Origin: Paraburkholderia sp. C35
Lineage (GTDB): Bacteria; Pseudomonadota; Gammaproteobacteria; Burkholderiales; Burkholderiaceae
DNA: 35,467 bases
NCBI RefSeq assembly: GCF_003121405.1
Contig: NZ_QBUY01000096.1
Span: 1 to 35,467 of the forward strand
Direction: 5' to 3'
The position numbers and the translations under genes are program-made. The first letter of the stretch is position 1. Each line of letters begins with the position of its first letter. Shown here piece by piece: positions 1-7,805 of this stretch. Below the pieces are notes generated by a model that was given only the letters and a program-made list of their open reading frames with translations, was not told the origin of the DNA and searched no databases.

Positions 1-14
1 GACCGGAGTGGGTG

Positions 15-93
15 GTGTTAGCCCGCTTTCTTTTGCCTACTTTTCTTTGCGGCGGCAAAGAAAAGTAGGTGCCGCCCCGCACAGGGGCAACAC
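15..93. repeat. Nested inverted repeat, Burkholderia-type intergenic element
   Basis: A perfect 15-base inverted repeat (CCTACTTTTCTTTGC at 36-50 and its complement at 55-69) surrounds a 4-base loop. It is enclosed by a second imperfect pair: GTGTTAGCCC at 15-24 against GGGGCAACAC at 84-93. From memory, very similar sequence is scattered between genes in Burkholderia and Paraburkholderia genomes, so I read it as a dispersed repeat. It could also terminate a gene that lies left of the window. Confidence 0.7.
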
Positions 94-125
94 TAGCAGA
101 CCAATACCAAACCGCGGATGCCAGC

Positions 126-149
126 AAAACCAAAACCAAAACCAAAACC
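126..149. repeat. AAAACC tandem repeat, four perfect units
   Basis: Four perfect 6-base AAAACC units run back to back, followed by degenerate copies to about 165. It lies just downstream of the cruciform-type repeat. This looks like a small slippage-prone repeat with no visible function. Confidence 0.75.
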
Positions 150-350
150 ACAAAAACCAGAACCAACGAGCGCCCCCAGCGCCACATATCCGTTAAGATA
201 CCGACCGCGCAAAAGCTTACATATCTATACAATCTCGCACGCGTGCTGCAACCTGCTTGCAACGAGACCGAAACCTCCCTGCAATCCAGATTGAAGCGCA
301 ACACAAGGCGGCGTTCGACCGCTAAACCTCAAAGAAAGGGACCACCCAGC

Positions 351-1646
351 ATGACCGACACGACCGTCTTCTCTCCCTCCGACACCCGGCGCCGCATCTT
401 TGCGATCGTCGGTGCCTCGTCTGGCAATCTCGTCGAGTGGTTCGATTTCTATGTCTACTCGTTTTGCGCGCTGTACTTCGCACCCGCCTTCTTTCCGAAA
501 GGCGATACCACGGCACAGCTTCTGAATACGGCAGGCGTCTTCGCCGCAGGCTTCCTGATGCGTCCCATCGGCGGCTGGTTCTTCGGCCGTCTCGCTGACC
601 TGCGCGGTCGCCGCTTTGCGATGATGGTCTCCGTGTTCATGATGTGCGGCGGCTCGCTGGTGATCGCCGTGGTGCCCACGTATGCGCAGATCGGCGCGCT
701 CGCACCCGCGTTGCTGCTCCTCGCACGGCTCTTCCAGGGGCTGTCCGTGGGTGGCGAATACGGCACCAGCGCAACCTACATGAGTGAAGTCGCGTTGCAG
801 GGCCGTCGCGGGTTCTTCGCGTCGTTCCAGTACGTCACGCTGATCGGCGGCCAGCTGTTTGCGCTGCTCGTGCTCGTGATCCTGCAACAGGTGCTGACCA
901 CAGAAGAACTGAAGGCATGGGGCTGGCGCGTGCCGTTCGTGGTCGGTGCGTTTGCCGCGCTGATCGCGCTGTATCTGCGCCGCTCGCTCGACGAAACGAC
1001 CACGGCCGAATCGCGTCAGCGCAAGGAAGCGGGCACGCTGCGCGGCATGTGGCAACACAAGGGCGCGTTCTTCACGGTGCTGGGCTTCACGGCCGGCGGC
1101 TCGCTGATTTTCTACACGTTCACCACCTACATGCAGAAGTACCTCGTCAATACGGCGGGCATGCAAGCGAAGACGGCAAGTAACGTGATGACGGCCGCGC
1201 TGTTCGTGTACATGATCATGCAACCCGCGTTCGGCGCATTGTCGGATCGCATCGGCCGCCGCAAGTCGATGCTGTTTTTCGGTTTCTTCGCGACCATCGG
1301 CACAGTGCCGCTGCTGCATGCCCTGAAGGACGTGACCAGCCCCGTGATGGCGTTCGTGCTGGTGGTGATTGCGCTCGCTATCGTGAGTTTCTATACGTCC
1401 ATCAGCGGTCTGATCAAGGCCGAAATGTTCCCGCCTGAAGTGCGCGCGCTGGGTGTGGGGCTGTCGTATGCCGTTGCCAATGCGATCTTCGGTGGTTCGG
1501 CGGAATATGTTGCGCTGTGGCTCAAGCAGGCCGGGAGTGAACCGTTGTTCTACTGGTATGTGACGGCGCTTTGCGCGATTGCCGGGCTGGTGTCGTTCCG
1601 CATGCGCGATCCGTCGAAGGAAGGCTATTTGCGCCACGAGCCGTGA
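351..1646 (+). CDS. MFS transporter, metabolite:H+ symporter (MHS) type
   Basis: A 431-residue inner-membrane carrier of the major facilitator superfamily, probably importing an organic acid with protons. The N-terminus carries the NLVEWFDFYVYSF signature of the MHS/KgtP-like group. A motif A copy (GRLADLRGRR) lies between helices 2 and 3, followed by GLSVGGEYGTSATYMSE, and GALSDRIGRR marks the second half, as expected for 12 helices. The ATG at 351 follows a purine-rich ribosome site and keeps the usual family length; an in-frame extension upstream reads through repeat sequence and is unlikely. It stands alone, convergent with the glycosyltransferase gene. The substrate cannot be read from sequence. 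An MFS gene was reported with the iac genes of P. phytofirmans, but this one is about 14 kb from iacG. Confidence 0.9.
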   Translation: MTDTTVFSPSDTRRRIFAIVGASSGNLVEWFDFYVYSFCALYFAPAFFPKGDTTAQLLNTAGVFAAGFLMRPIGGWFFGRLADLRGRRFAMMVSVFMMCGGSLVIAVVPTYAQIGALAPALLLLARLFQGLSVGGEYGTSATYMSEVALQGRRGFFASFQYVTLIGGQLFALLVLVILQQVLTTEELKAWGWRVPFVVGAFAALIALYLRRSLDETTTAESRQRKEAGTLRGMWQHKGAFFTVLGFTAGGSLIFYTFTTYMQKYLVNTAGMQAKTASNVMTAALFVYMIMQPAFGALSDRIGRRKSMLFFGFFATIGTVPLLHALKDVTSPVMAFVLVVIALAIVSFYTSISGLIKAEMFPPEVRALGVGLSYAVANAIFGGSAEYVALWLKQAGSEPLFYWYVTALCAIAGLVSFRMRDPSKEGYLRHEP

Positions 1647-1731
1647 GGCTTTGTACTAGTCAGGTTTGCCAGCGCATGGTCGAGAGTTGACGTTTGCTCT
1701 CGCTGCCTGGCATCTGCGATGCGATCTAAAT

Positions 1732-1766
1732 CTTCAGGCATCGCCCTGTGCGGGCGACGCCTGAAG
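1732..1766. terminator. Hairpin between convergent genes
   Basis: Fifteen-base arms with one mismatch (1732-1746 and 1752-1766) enclose a 5-base TGTGC loop, between the convergent ends of the MFS and glycosyltransferase genes. There is no T-run on either side, so termination would be of the strong-stem type. The position suggests it serves both genes. Confidence 0.6.
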
Positions 1767-1779
1767 CAATGCAAGACAA

Positions 1780-2754
1780 TTACGGAAACCGCGGTGCGGA
1801 AGGCGGCAAGCCTCGCTTCATCGTGATGAACGCGCGCACAATCAGCGACAGGTGATAATAAAGCCGTGCATCGAGCCCATATGCATACGCATACGGATGC
1901 TCGAACGCCACTCGCAGCGCCGCAAGCGGTGCATCATTCTTCGCGTATAGCGAGACCACAATCGGCGCGAGCCTGCGCAACGCGACCCGTCGCGCGGGTT
2001 CAAGCGATGCATCGAGTTGCAGTGCCGTCACGAACTCGAATGCCGTCAGCGACGCAGCCGATGCCGACCCACGCGTGCCATGCGAGATCGATACTTCGGT
2101 CTTCCGGTAGTACGACACATATCGATGCAGGTAATACACCTGCGCCGCCGCAAGGCACAACTCCGAACCGAACACGTAATCGCAGCACATGCCGACGTCA
2201 TCGCGATAGCTGATGCGCTTCACGAGATCCGCGTTCGCCATCCAGCCATTGTTCGGGAACATCTGCACAAGGCCCGTTCGCCCAGGCTGCTGCTGGAGAC
2301 CTTCTGCTGACGCCGTGCGATGAAAGTCGGTGTTCAGCGCCTCGCTCTTCGCGGTATCGACGTTACCTTGCACATCCACTTCATACTGGTCCGCGAACGC
2401 GACTTCGAGTTGCGGATACTGTTGCCACGGCGCCAGCAAACTCGCAATGGCATCGTGGGCGAAGTAGTCGTCGTCGTGAATCAGCGCGATCTTGTCGCCG
2501 CTCGCACGCGCGAACAGACTCGCCACATTGCGTGCCTGACCGAGCGATGGCTCATTCCTCACATAGTGAATGCGGGCGTCGTGCGCATAGCGCGTTTCGA
2601 TCAGCGCTTGCGTGCGGTCGTCGCTCGAATCGTCGCCGATCAGGATTTCAATGTTCGTGTGCGTCTGCGCGAGACACGAGTCCAGACATTCGACGATCAG
2701 TTCGGGCCGATTGTATGTCGGGACGCAAATGGAAACCTTGCAGGATGTCGTCAT
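1780..2754 (-). CDS. Glycosyltransferase family 2
   Basis: A 324-residue GT-A fold glycosyltransferase that should move a sugar from a nucleotide donor to a polysaccharide, lipid or protein acceptor at the cytoplasmic face. The nucleotide-binding start VSICVPTYNRP lies at residues 7-17, the GDDSSDD loop at 40-46, and the metal-binding DDD at 94-96 within LIHDDDYF. The last 100 residues are less typical and contain no clear membrane segment. GGAAAACA precedes the ATG. It is a single gene with no other glycan genes beside it, so the glycan it helps build is unknown. Family assignment is firm; donor and acceptor are not determined. Confidence 0.88.
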   Translation of the reverse strand: MTTSCKVSICVPTYNRPELIVECLDSCLAQTHTNIEILIGDDSSDDRTQALIETRYAHDARIHYVRNEPSLGQARNVASLFARASGDKIALIHDDDYFAHDAIASLLAPWQQYPQLEVAFADQYEVDVQGNVDTAKSEALNTDFHRTASAEGLQQQPGRTGLVQMFPNNGWMANADLVKRISYRDDVGMCCDYVFGSELCLAAAQVYYLHRYVSYYRKTEVSISHGTRGSASAASLTAFEFVTALQLDASLEPARRVALRRLAPIVVSLYAKNDAPLAALRVAFEHPYAYAYGLDARLYYHLSLIVRAFITMKRGLPPSAPRFP

Positions 2755-2923
2755 TGTTTTCCGCTCGCTCCATTAACCAGATGGCAGCGACGCTTCACAT
2801 TACGAAATCTTTCGCTGCAAGCAGGAAGGTAGATGAAGGGACCGGAAAAATAACCAGAAATAATTCAGTAAAAAATGCAGTGCGCGTGAAGTCGAACGGC
2901 AGACAATGCGTGCCGCGTGCCGA

Positions 2924-2969
2924 AAAAAATGCGGCGATCCTGCAAAATGTGCAGGCCGCCGCATTTTTT
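2924..2969 (-). terminator. Strong bidirectional intrinsic terminator
   Basis: An outer 13-base stem (2924-2936 with 2957-2969) and an inner 6-base stem (CCTGCA 2939-2944 with TGCAGG 2950-2955) leave a 5-base loop. A-run and T-run flank the stem, so both directions end in U-tracts. It lies about 75 bases after the stop of the small minus-strand gene 3045-3233 and probably terminates it. Confidence 0.8.
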
Positions 2970-3044
2970 GCCTTAAATGACCGCGCTTGCGCGCAATTGC
3001 GTCATTCGCCGTATCGGATGCTATCCGGTCGATTCGAATCGGCC

Positions 3045-3233
3045 TTAGCTGACAGACGGTTCGCCTTCACCGGGCTTTTTACCGGGTCGATCCGATGGTG
3101 CCTGTTTGCGGTTTTCGTCGTGACGTTCGGGCATCTTGCTCTTTTCATTGTCGCTATGAGCCGGGTGTTTCGGATGCTCGATGTCGCCGCCCGGACTGGC
3201 GTTGGCCGCCGATCGCTGCTTGTCGCTGTTCAT
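3045..3233 (-). CDS. Small hydrophilic hypothetical protein
   Basis: A 62-residue protein beginning MNSDKQRS, very rich in Lys, Glu, Asp, Pro and Ser and almost without hydrophobic residues, so probably disordered. The ATG at 3233 has GGGAG six bases upstream, and a strong terminator lies past the stop, which together argue for a real gene. A longer form beginning at the ATG at 3311 would add 26 residues that look amphipathic, but that start lacks a ribosome site. Its promoter region is shared with the divergent gene at 3358. I recognise no family; a stress-type small protein is only a guess. Confidence 0.6.
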   Translation of the reverse strand: MNSDKQRSAANASPGGDIEHPKHPAHSDNEKSKMPERHDENRKQAPSDRPGKKPGEGEPSVS

Positions 3234-3357
3234 GAGACGCTCCCTGATGTCATGTGCCTGCCATTGATCGAGCAATTGCCGCTCCCGTCCCGCGATTGTT
3301 AGACTCGTCATCAGGCACGAACCATTAAAAACAGCCAGACGCAGACGGAGACAACTC

Positions 3358-3588
3358 ATGAGCAAAATCGCGTTCAAGGATTTCGAACGCCAGGTCCTGC
3401 TACGCCATGTCATTCGCGGCCATGTGTACGAGAACGCAGGCGGACTCGTCGATCGCGCCAACGCGTGGATCGCAGACAACAACGTCGATGTGATCAATGT
3501 CGAAAGTCTGTCGACCTTCGGTTCCGGCGACGATACGAGTGTAAGTCACTGGTACTCGGGCATTCGCGTCTGGTATCGGACCGAATGA
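3358..3588 (+). CDS. Conserved-looking small hypothetical protein
   Basis: A 76-residue soluble protein starting MSKIAFKDF. GGAG lies eight bases before the ATG. The composition is balanced, with regular hydrophobic spacing (for example VINVESLSTF and the end GIRVWYRTE), which suggests a small folded domain of mixed helix and strand. No signal peptide, metal motif or helix-turn-helix is visible. It is divergent from the small gene 3045-3233 and convergent with 3619-4080. I do not recognise the family. Confidence 0.7.
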   Translation: MSKIAFKDFERQVLLRHVIRGHVYENAGGLVDRANAWIADNNVDVINVESLSTFGSGDDTSVSHWYSGIRVWYRTE

Positions 3589-3595
3589 TGCGGCG

Positions 3596-3614
3596 AGGCC
3601 TTATTTATAGGCCT
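3596..3614. terminator. Short hairpin between convergent genes
   Basis: Two AGGCCT hexamers (3596-3601 and 3609-3614) flank TATTTAT in the 30-base gap between convergent genes. It may act as a weak terminator. Each hexamer is itself palindromic, so pairing is ambiguous. Confidence 0.4.
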
Positions 3615-3618
3615 GCGC

Positions 3619-4080
3619 TCATTTGCCCGATACCACCAGCTTCACCTTGTTCGCGCCGGCAGGCATCGCGGTGATCTGCGTGCGCGCGTCGCGTGAGCCG
3701 ATGTAGAAGTGCTGACGCGCGGGCGAATTCACGTCGTGTGTGGCATCGGGCAGGCAGGAGGCGATATCTGCCGCGACGGCCTGCAAGGCTGCCGTGCTCG
3801 ATCCCGCGCCACCGCTCGGCGTCCACGAACATTGATAGCTGCCTTTTGACGCGCCACATTGCGCATCGTCGCCATAGGGCTGCGCGACGCCTTTGCCGTC
3901 ATCCGGTGTCAGTTGCGCAAAGCCGGCAGGCGCTGCCGCGACGATACGTTTGAGGGCGGCGCATGGACTGGGTGCGTCGTCTGCATAGGCTGACGACGTG
4001 AGTGCGGTAACGGCAAGCATCGCGATGGCGAAGCCTGCGTGGAAGGGATGAATGCGTGGCGCGCGTGGGGTTGGTTGCAT
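3619..4080 (-). CDS. Secreted hypothetical protein with signal peptide
   Basis: A 153-residue protein with a basic start (PRAPRIHPFH), a hydrophobic core (AGFAIAMLAVTAL) and a likely cleavage after SSAYA near residue 33, so it should be periplasmic. The mature part contains four cysteines (DAPSPCAAL, AQCGAS, YQCSW, ASCLP), enough for two disulfides. CGGAG stands seven bases before the ATG at 4080. It is downstream of and co-oriented with the MFS gene 4192-5523, with a 111-base gap, so linkage is uncertain. No enzyme motif is recognised. Confidence 0.75.
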   Translation of the reverse strand: MQPTPRAPRIHPFHAGFAIAMLAVTALTSSAYADDAPSPCAALKRIVAAAPAGFAQLTPDDGKGVAQPYGDDAQCGASKGSYQCSWTPSGGAGSSTAALQAVAADIASCLPDATHDVNSPARQHFYIGSRDARTQITAMPAGANKVKLVVSGK

Positions 4081-4191
4081 GAGCGTCTCCGTGGCATGGA
4101 TGGCTGCATAGCTTAGGCTCGCAGCCGATCTGCAGACTCACGTTGCAATCAACGCGCCTGATCGCAGGCATGAGCGCCCGACGCGACACAT

Positions 4192-5523
4192 CTACGCGGC
4201 TGCCTTGTCCGTCTCTTCGCGCTCGAGCGTGCGCGTGCGGCGCAATTCGGGAAACAGCTTCATCCACAGCAGCGCGACGGCAATCGTCGCGCAGCCACCG
4301 ATCAGCACCGCCGGCTGCGCGCCCCACCAGCCCGCCGTCAGGCCCGACTCGAATTCGCCGAGCTGATTCGACGTGCCGATGAATAGCGAATTGACGGCGC
4401 TGACGCGGCCGAGCATCTCGTCGGGCGTACGCAATTGCACGAGCGAGAGCCGCACGACTACGCTGATCACATCCGATGCGCCGAGCGCCATCAGCGCGAA
4501 CAGCGACACGATGAACGAATGCGACAGTCCGAACACGACCGTTGCGATACCGAACGCAATCACACCGCCGAACATCGCCGCACCGGGCCGATTGCGCAGC
4601 GGAAAATGCGCGAGCCAGATCGTGCCGCCGAGCGCGCCGACAGCCGACGCCGAGCGCAGCAGACCAAGACCCAGCGGTCCGGCGTGCAACACGTCGCGCG
4701 CAAAGATAGGCAGCAGGGCAGTCGCGCCACCGAACAGTACAGCGAACAGATCGAGCGACAGCGCGCCGAGGATCACCGGCTGGCTGCGAATGAAGCGCAC
4801 GCCCGAAAACACCGATTCGAGCGTGACGGGCGCACGCGGCACGGGCTTCGTGCGCAGCGGAATCGTGCTGACCGCCGCGGACGCGAGCGCGAACGACAGC
4901 GTGCACGCGAGATAGGCAGCACCCGGTCCGATACCGTACAGCAGGCCGCCGAGTGCAGGTCCACCAATCTGCGCAGCCTGGTTCGCCGAGGTGGCCCACG
5001 CCGTCGCCTGAGACAGCTGCGCGCGCGGCACGACGCCGGGCAGCAGCGACGCCACGGCGGGCGACTCGAATGCGCGCGCAGCGCCGACACAGGCCGCGAG
5101 CACATAGATCACAGGTGCGCTGATCCAGCCGCCGAACGTGCCCCATGCGAACAAGGCCGCGGCGATGCATTCGAGCCCCTGGCAGATGGCTGCGATGCGC
5201 CGCCGGTCGTAACGATCCGCGACCTGGCCGACCACGAGTGTCAGCACGAACATCGGCAGGAACTGCGCGAGGCCGACGAGGCCCAGCGCGAATGCGCTAT
5301 GCGTGAGCGCGTAGATGTGCCAGCCCATCGCCACGGCGAGCATCTGGAACGACAGCGAAGACAGCACGCGCGTGCACCAGAAGCGCTGGAACGGCGTCTG
5401 TCGAGGCAGGCTGATTTCGGGTTCGCGGGCAGCGTCGTCGACGAGTGTGTCGAATGTCTCGGCGGCAGTCGGGTCAGTGGTCGGGTTGACCGGTTCGCTA
5501 GTGTCGGCGGCTGGTTTGTTCAT
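4192..5523 (-). CDS. MFS exporter, EntS/MFS_3-like
   Basis: A 443-residue inner-membrane transporter of the MFS_3/EntS-like type, a group that includes siderophore and drug exporters. A hydrophilic leader of about 40 residues precedes helix 1 (FQMLAVAMGWHIYALT). Motif A appears as GQVADRYDRRR, and the proline/glycine-rich helix 5 region reads ASLLPGVVPRAQLSQATAW, typical of this subgroup. The C-terminus is charged. No clear ribosome site precedes the ATG at 5523, although the 5' region is divergent from the mechanosensitive channel gene. The substrate is unknown: no siderophore synthesis gene is nearby. Confidence 0.88.
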   Translation of the reverse strand: MNKPAADTSEPVNPTTDPTAAETFDTLVDDAAREPEISLPRQTPFQRFWCTRVLSSLSFQMLAVAMGWHIYALTHSAFALGLVGLAQFLPMFVLTLVVGQVADRYDRRRIAAICQGLECIAAALFAWGTFGGWISAPVIYVLAACVGAARAFESPAVASLLPGVVPRAQLSQATAWATSANQAAQIGGPALGGLLYGIGPGAAYLACTLSFALASAAVSTIPLRTKPVPRAPVTLESVFSGVRFIRSQPVILGALSLDLFAVLFGGATALLPIFARDVLHAGPLGLGLLRSASAVGALGGTIWLAHFPLRNRPGAAMFGGVIAFGIATVVFGLSHSFIVSLFALMALGASDVISVVVRLSLVQLRTPDEMLGRVSAVNSLFIGTSNQLGEFESGLTAGWWGAQPAVLIGGCATIAVALLWMKLFPELRRTRTLEREETDKAAA

Positions 5524-5798
5524 CGATGGATGGATCGTCGTCCCATATAACGGGCGCGATTGCCTTATGCGTCATGCGTATCTGGCTCGGTTTCCGGCTC
5601 CGTTTGCACCTCAGGCACCGCACTTGCACGCGCAGTGACGGAAATGGCTCAACGAACGGCATGTTCCGTTGAAGCCCGGGTCGGGCCCGCCAGTGTAGAG
5701 CAAGTCGTTCGCGCCTGCCGTGCCGGGCTCGAGGGCGCGCCCATGTGACCCGTTACGTGGCGTTACGGCACGACTTTTCTCAACTACCTGTTCTGACC

Positions 5799-6662
5799 AT
5801 GGATGATCTGCTTACACGCGTTTTTCACCTTCAGCCATCACTGCTCGTATCGCTCACGCAAGACGTGATGCATGCGGGCGTGGCGATTCTGATCCTGATC
5901 GCAGGATGGTGGCTGTCCAACCGGATCGGTGCGTTGCTGTCCAGAGCGATGTCGCGCACGCACGCAGACCCGACGCTCGCACCGATGATCAATGCAATCG
6001 GCACATGGGCCGTGCGCGTCCTTGTGCTGTTTGCTGCACTCAGCGAGGTGGGCGTCGCGACGGCAAGCGTGCTGGCCGTGCTCGGCGCGGCGGGCCTCGC
6101 CATTGGCCTCGCGCTGCAAGGAACGCTGCAGAATATTGCAGCCGGCATTATGTTGCTGATGCTGCGGCCGTTCCGCGCCGGCGACGTGATCGAAGGATCG
6201 GGCGCGACGGCGGGTATCGTGCGCGAAGTCGGGCTGTTCACGACGCGCATCGAACGCAGCGACGGCAATGCCGTTTTTGTGCCGAACAGTCAGATCTGGA
6301 GCAACCCGGGCGTCAACTACAGCAGCGGCGGCACGCAGCGCGTCGAGGTGGAGGTGGGCGTTGCGCAGCGCAAGGATGTTGCGTGCGCAATCGAAGCGCT
6401 GAAGAAGATGGTGGCCGGCGATCCACGCGTGCTGGGCGGGGCCACGCTTGCACCTGTCGTGACGGCAGCCGACTACCGGCACGGCGGCGGCGCGGCCGTG
6501 CGGGTGGCCGTCTGGGTGCGCGGGGCGGATGCACAACTCGCTGCCGACGACCTTCGCGAACGCGCGCGCACTGTAGTCGAGGATGCGGGCTGCCGGACGG
6601 CGGAGCCGCCGCGCACCCAGCGTGCCGAGCCTGAGCGCGCGCGGCAGTCGGAGACAGTCTGA
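5799..6662 (+). CDS. Small-conductance mechanosensitive channel (MscS family)
   Basis: A 287-residue channel, almost the length of E. coli MscS, that should open under membrane tension and release solutes on hypo-osmotic shock. Two N-terminal helices are followed by the pore helix TM3 at about residues 90-122, rich in packed Gly and Ala (LAVLGAAGLAIGLALQG, then LQNIAAG). The beta domain then begins with RPFRAGDVIEG, and FVPNSQIWSNPGVN marks the conserved lower rim. I chose the ATG at 5799 because it gives the family length. A GTG at 5745 would add 18 residues, and neither start has a good ribosome site. The gene is alone, divergent from the MFS exporter. Confidence 0.9.
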   Translation: MDDLLTRVFHLQPSLLVSLTQDVMHAGVAILILIAGWWLSNRIGALLSRAMSRTHADPTLAPMINAIGTWAVRVLVLFAALSEVGVATASVLAVLGAAGLAIGLALQGTLQNIAAGIMLLMLRPFRAGDVIEGSGATAGIVREVGLFTTRIERSDGNAVFVPNSQIWSNPGVNYSSGGTQRVEVEVGVAQRKDVACAIEALKKMVAGDPRVLGGATLAPVVTAADYRHGGGAAVRVAVWVRGADAQLAADDLRERARTVVEDAGCRTAEPPRTQRAEPERARQSETV

Positions 6663-6883
6663 TTCACGCTTATTCGTGGACGAATGCACTATCGTTCACG
6701 CTGCGCAGCGCTTCACGAGTCGCTTCAATCCGCCGTGTGTCGGCCGATGCACGGCATGCACCGCATCATCTCCTGATGCGGCTGTTTTTCCCCTTCCTGT
6801 CAGCCGATGCCCCGTGAGTGGGCCTCGCCAGCGCACCCTCGGGCGCGTGCGCTGGTGCCGGCATGTTGCAAAGCCGCAATTTG

Positions 6884-6915
6884 CCTAGGTAAAAACCCTA
6901 GTATTGAGATAAAAT
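6884..6915 (+). promoter_or_regulatory. Near-palindrome and AT-rich promoter region
   Basis: CTAGG (6885-6889) and CCTAG (6897-6901) flank TAAAAAC, followed by the AT-rich GATAAAAT (6908-6915). This lies 25-55 bases before the start of the small membrane protein gene at 6940. It resembles an operator next to a -10 box, but no -35 with proper spacing stands out. The regulator is unknown. Confidence 0.45.
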
Positions 6916-6939
6916 GGCAGCTTACCGGAAGAGATTGCC

Positions 6940-7152
6940 ATGTCGCCCCGTTTTCAGATCTTTGAAAAAATTGCGTTTTCGCTGGTCGTGATGTCCGCTG
7001 TGCTGTGCTCGGGCTTTATCGCGTGGGAAACGTCGCCCGATTTCCAGGACGCCGTGCACGCCAGCGCGGCAGCCGTGCGCTGGAGCGGCGACTATTCGTT
7101 CATTTGCGCGTCGACGGCGACCAACGCCTGCGACCAGCTCCCCGTCGACTGA
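6940..7152 (+). CDS. Small single-span membrane or exported protein
   Basis: A 70-residue protein. Residues 9-29 (EKIAFSLVVMSAVLCSGFIAW) form one hydrophobic segment after a short basic start, so it is either a signal anchor or a signal peptide. The rest is short, polar and contains two cysteines (SFICAS and NACDQL). GGAAGAG lies seven bases upstream of the ATG, giving good start support. It has its own candidate promoter with a CTAGG/CCTAG dyad. No family is recognised. Confidence 0.68.
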   Translation: MSPRFQIFEKIAFSLVVMSAVLCSGFIAWETSPDFQDAVHASAAAVRWSGDYSFICASTATNACDQLPVD

Positions 7153-7463
7153 CTCCTCGATAGCGAAAGCCGCACGAAGCTGGCGCGCCTCTCGGCGCAG
7201 GCCAGTGAGCAGCGGCGCGTAATTTTCACTCCTGCCGTCGGACTTTTTTTCAAAGGTCCGGCCGGTCATCCGGCGTAAGCCGCTCCCCGTCTCGAATGTG
7301 CTTCAGGAATGCCGCTTGCTTTCAACAAGCGGCTAGTCTTCGTCCGTCGTCTGCACGGTGAGATGAAGTCTGGTTCCTTCGAAAACCGTCGTCGCCACAC
7401 CCGTCGATCTCCAAGGTCGGCCTCCACGGTCTAGAACCATTCCAATGCATCAGGAGCCGCGAC
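7153..7463. other. Intergenic stretch with two hairpins
   Basis: No gene is supported. CGGAC (7239-7243) and GTCCG (7256-7260) frame a T-run and AAAG, giving a weak hairpin about 90 bases after the small membrane protein gene. A cleaner hairpin lies at 7311-7333. The last part carries AGGAG at 7451-7455, the ribosome site of the next gene. Confidence 0.55.
7311..7333. terminator. Hairpin, possible terminator
   Basis: Perfect 8-base arms GCCGCTTG (7311-7318) and CAAGCGGC (7326-7333) enclose CTTTCAA. The following sequence is TAGTCTT, so no true U-tract follows. It could end transcripts from the gene at 6940 or be a structured leader of the gene at 7464. Confidence 0.45.
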
Positions 7464-7727
7464 ATGACACCCGCCACCCGGTATGAAATGCAGATCCTGC
7501 AAGCGGATATGCGCATGCTGCTCGCTGTCGACGACACTGCAATCGAGTTCTTTCCCGGCACGCCAGCAGGTGCCGATATCGCCGTCAAGCCTTACGCGGT
7601 GCTGCATACCGATTCGCTAGCGACACTGAGCGGCTGGCGCGAGGTCATGCAGGCAGGCGGCCGTCCGCATCGGCTCGTCAATAACGTCTATGGCTACCGT
7701 CAGGAAGTCAACAATCCTGACTGGTAA
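7464..7727 (+). CDS. Small hypothetical protein
   Basis: An 87-residue cytoplasmic protein starting MTPATRYEMQILQADMR. AGGAG stands eight bases before the ATG. The sequence alternates predicted helix and strand and ends in a polar tail (NNVYGYRQEVNNPDW). No signal peptide, metal site or nucleic-acid motif is seen. It precedes the cardiolipin synthase gene by 78 bases on the same strand, so the two may be cotranscribed. I do not recognise the family. Confidence 0.7.
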   Translation: MTPATRYEMQILQADMRMLLAVDDTAIEFFPGTPAGADIAVKPYAVLHTDSLATLSGWREVMQAGGRPHRLVNNVYGYRQEVNNPDW

Positions 7728-7805
7728 CGTCTCCGTGCGAACGCGTGCCGCCGTGATGCCGCGCGCGTTCCGCTTCATCTCACCACCAACCGCGCCGCGC
7801 CGCGC

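Larger units (their letters stand above)
1..350. other. Non-coding left edge with nested repeat and AT-rich tract
   Basis: No gene is supported before the transporter start at 351. The stretch holds a nested inverted repeat (15-93), a short AAAACC tandem repeat (126-149) and then about 200 bases of leader. Open frames here are low-complexity readings of the repeats. The ribosome site of the next gene is the purine run AAAGAAAGGGA at 331-341. Confidence 0.6.

Noticed and set aside
225..1637. Long minus-strand open frame opposite the MFS importer
   Set aside because: It is rich in Arg, His and Glu without any domain pattern and mirrors the codon use of the real plus-strand transporter. Such frames are normal in high-GC genes.
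3899..5170. Second minus-strand frame overlapping the EntS-like MFS gene in another register
   Set aside because: It reads as Arg/Ala-rich sequence without features and shares the same DNA with the well-supported transporter frame.
4435..5550. Plus-strand open frame opposite the EntS-like MFS gene
   Set aside because: It is highly charged, without hydrophobic core, and fully antisense to a gene with recognised motifs.
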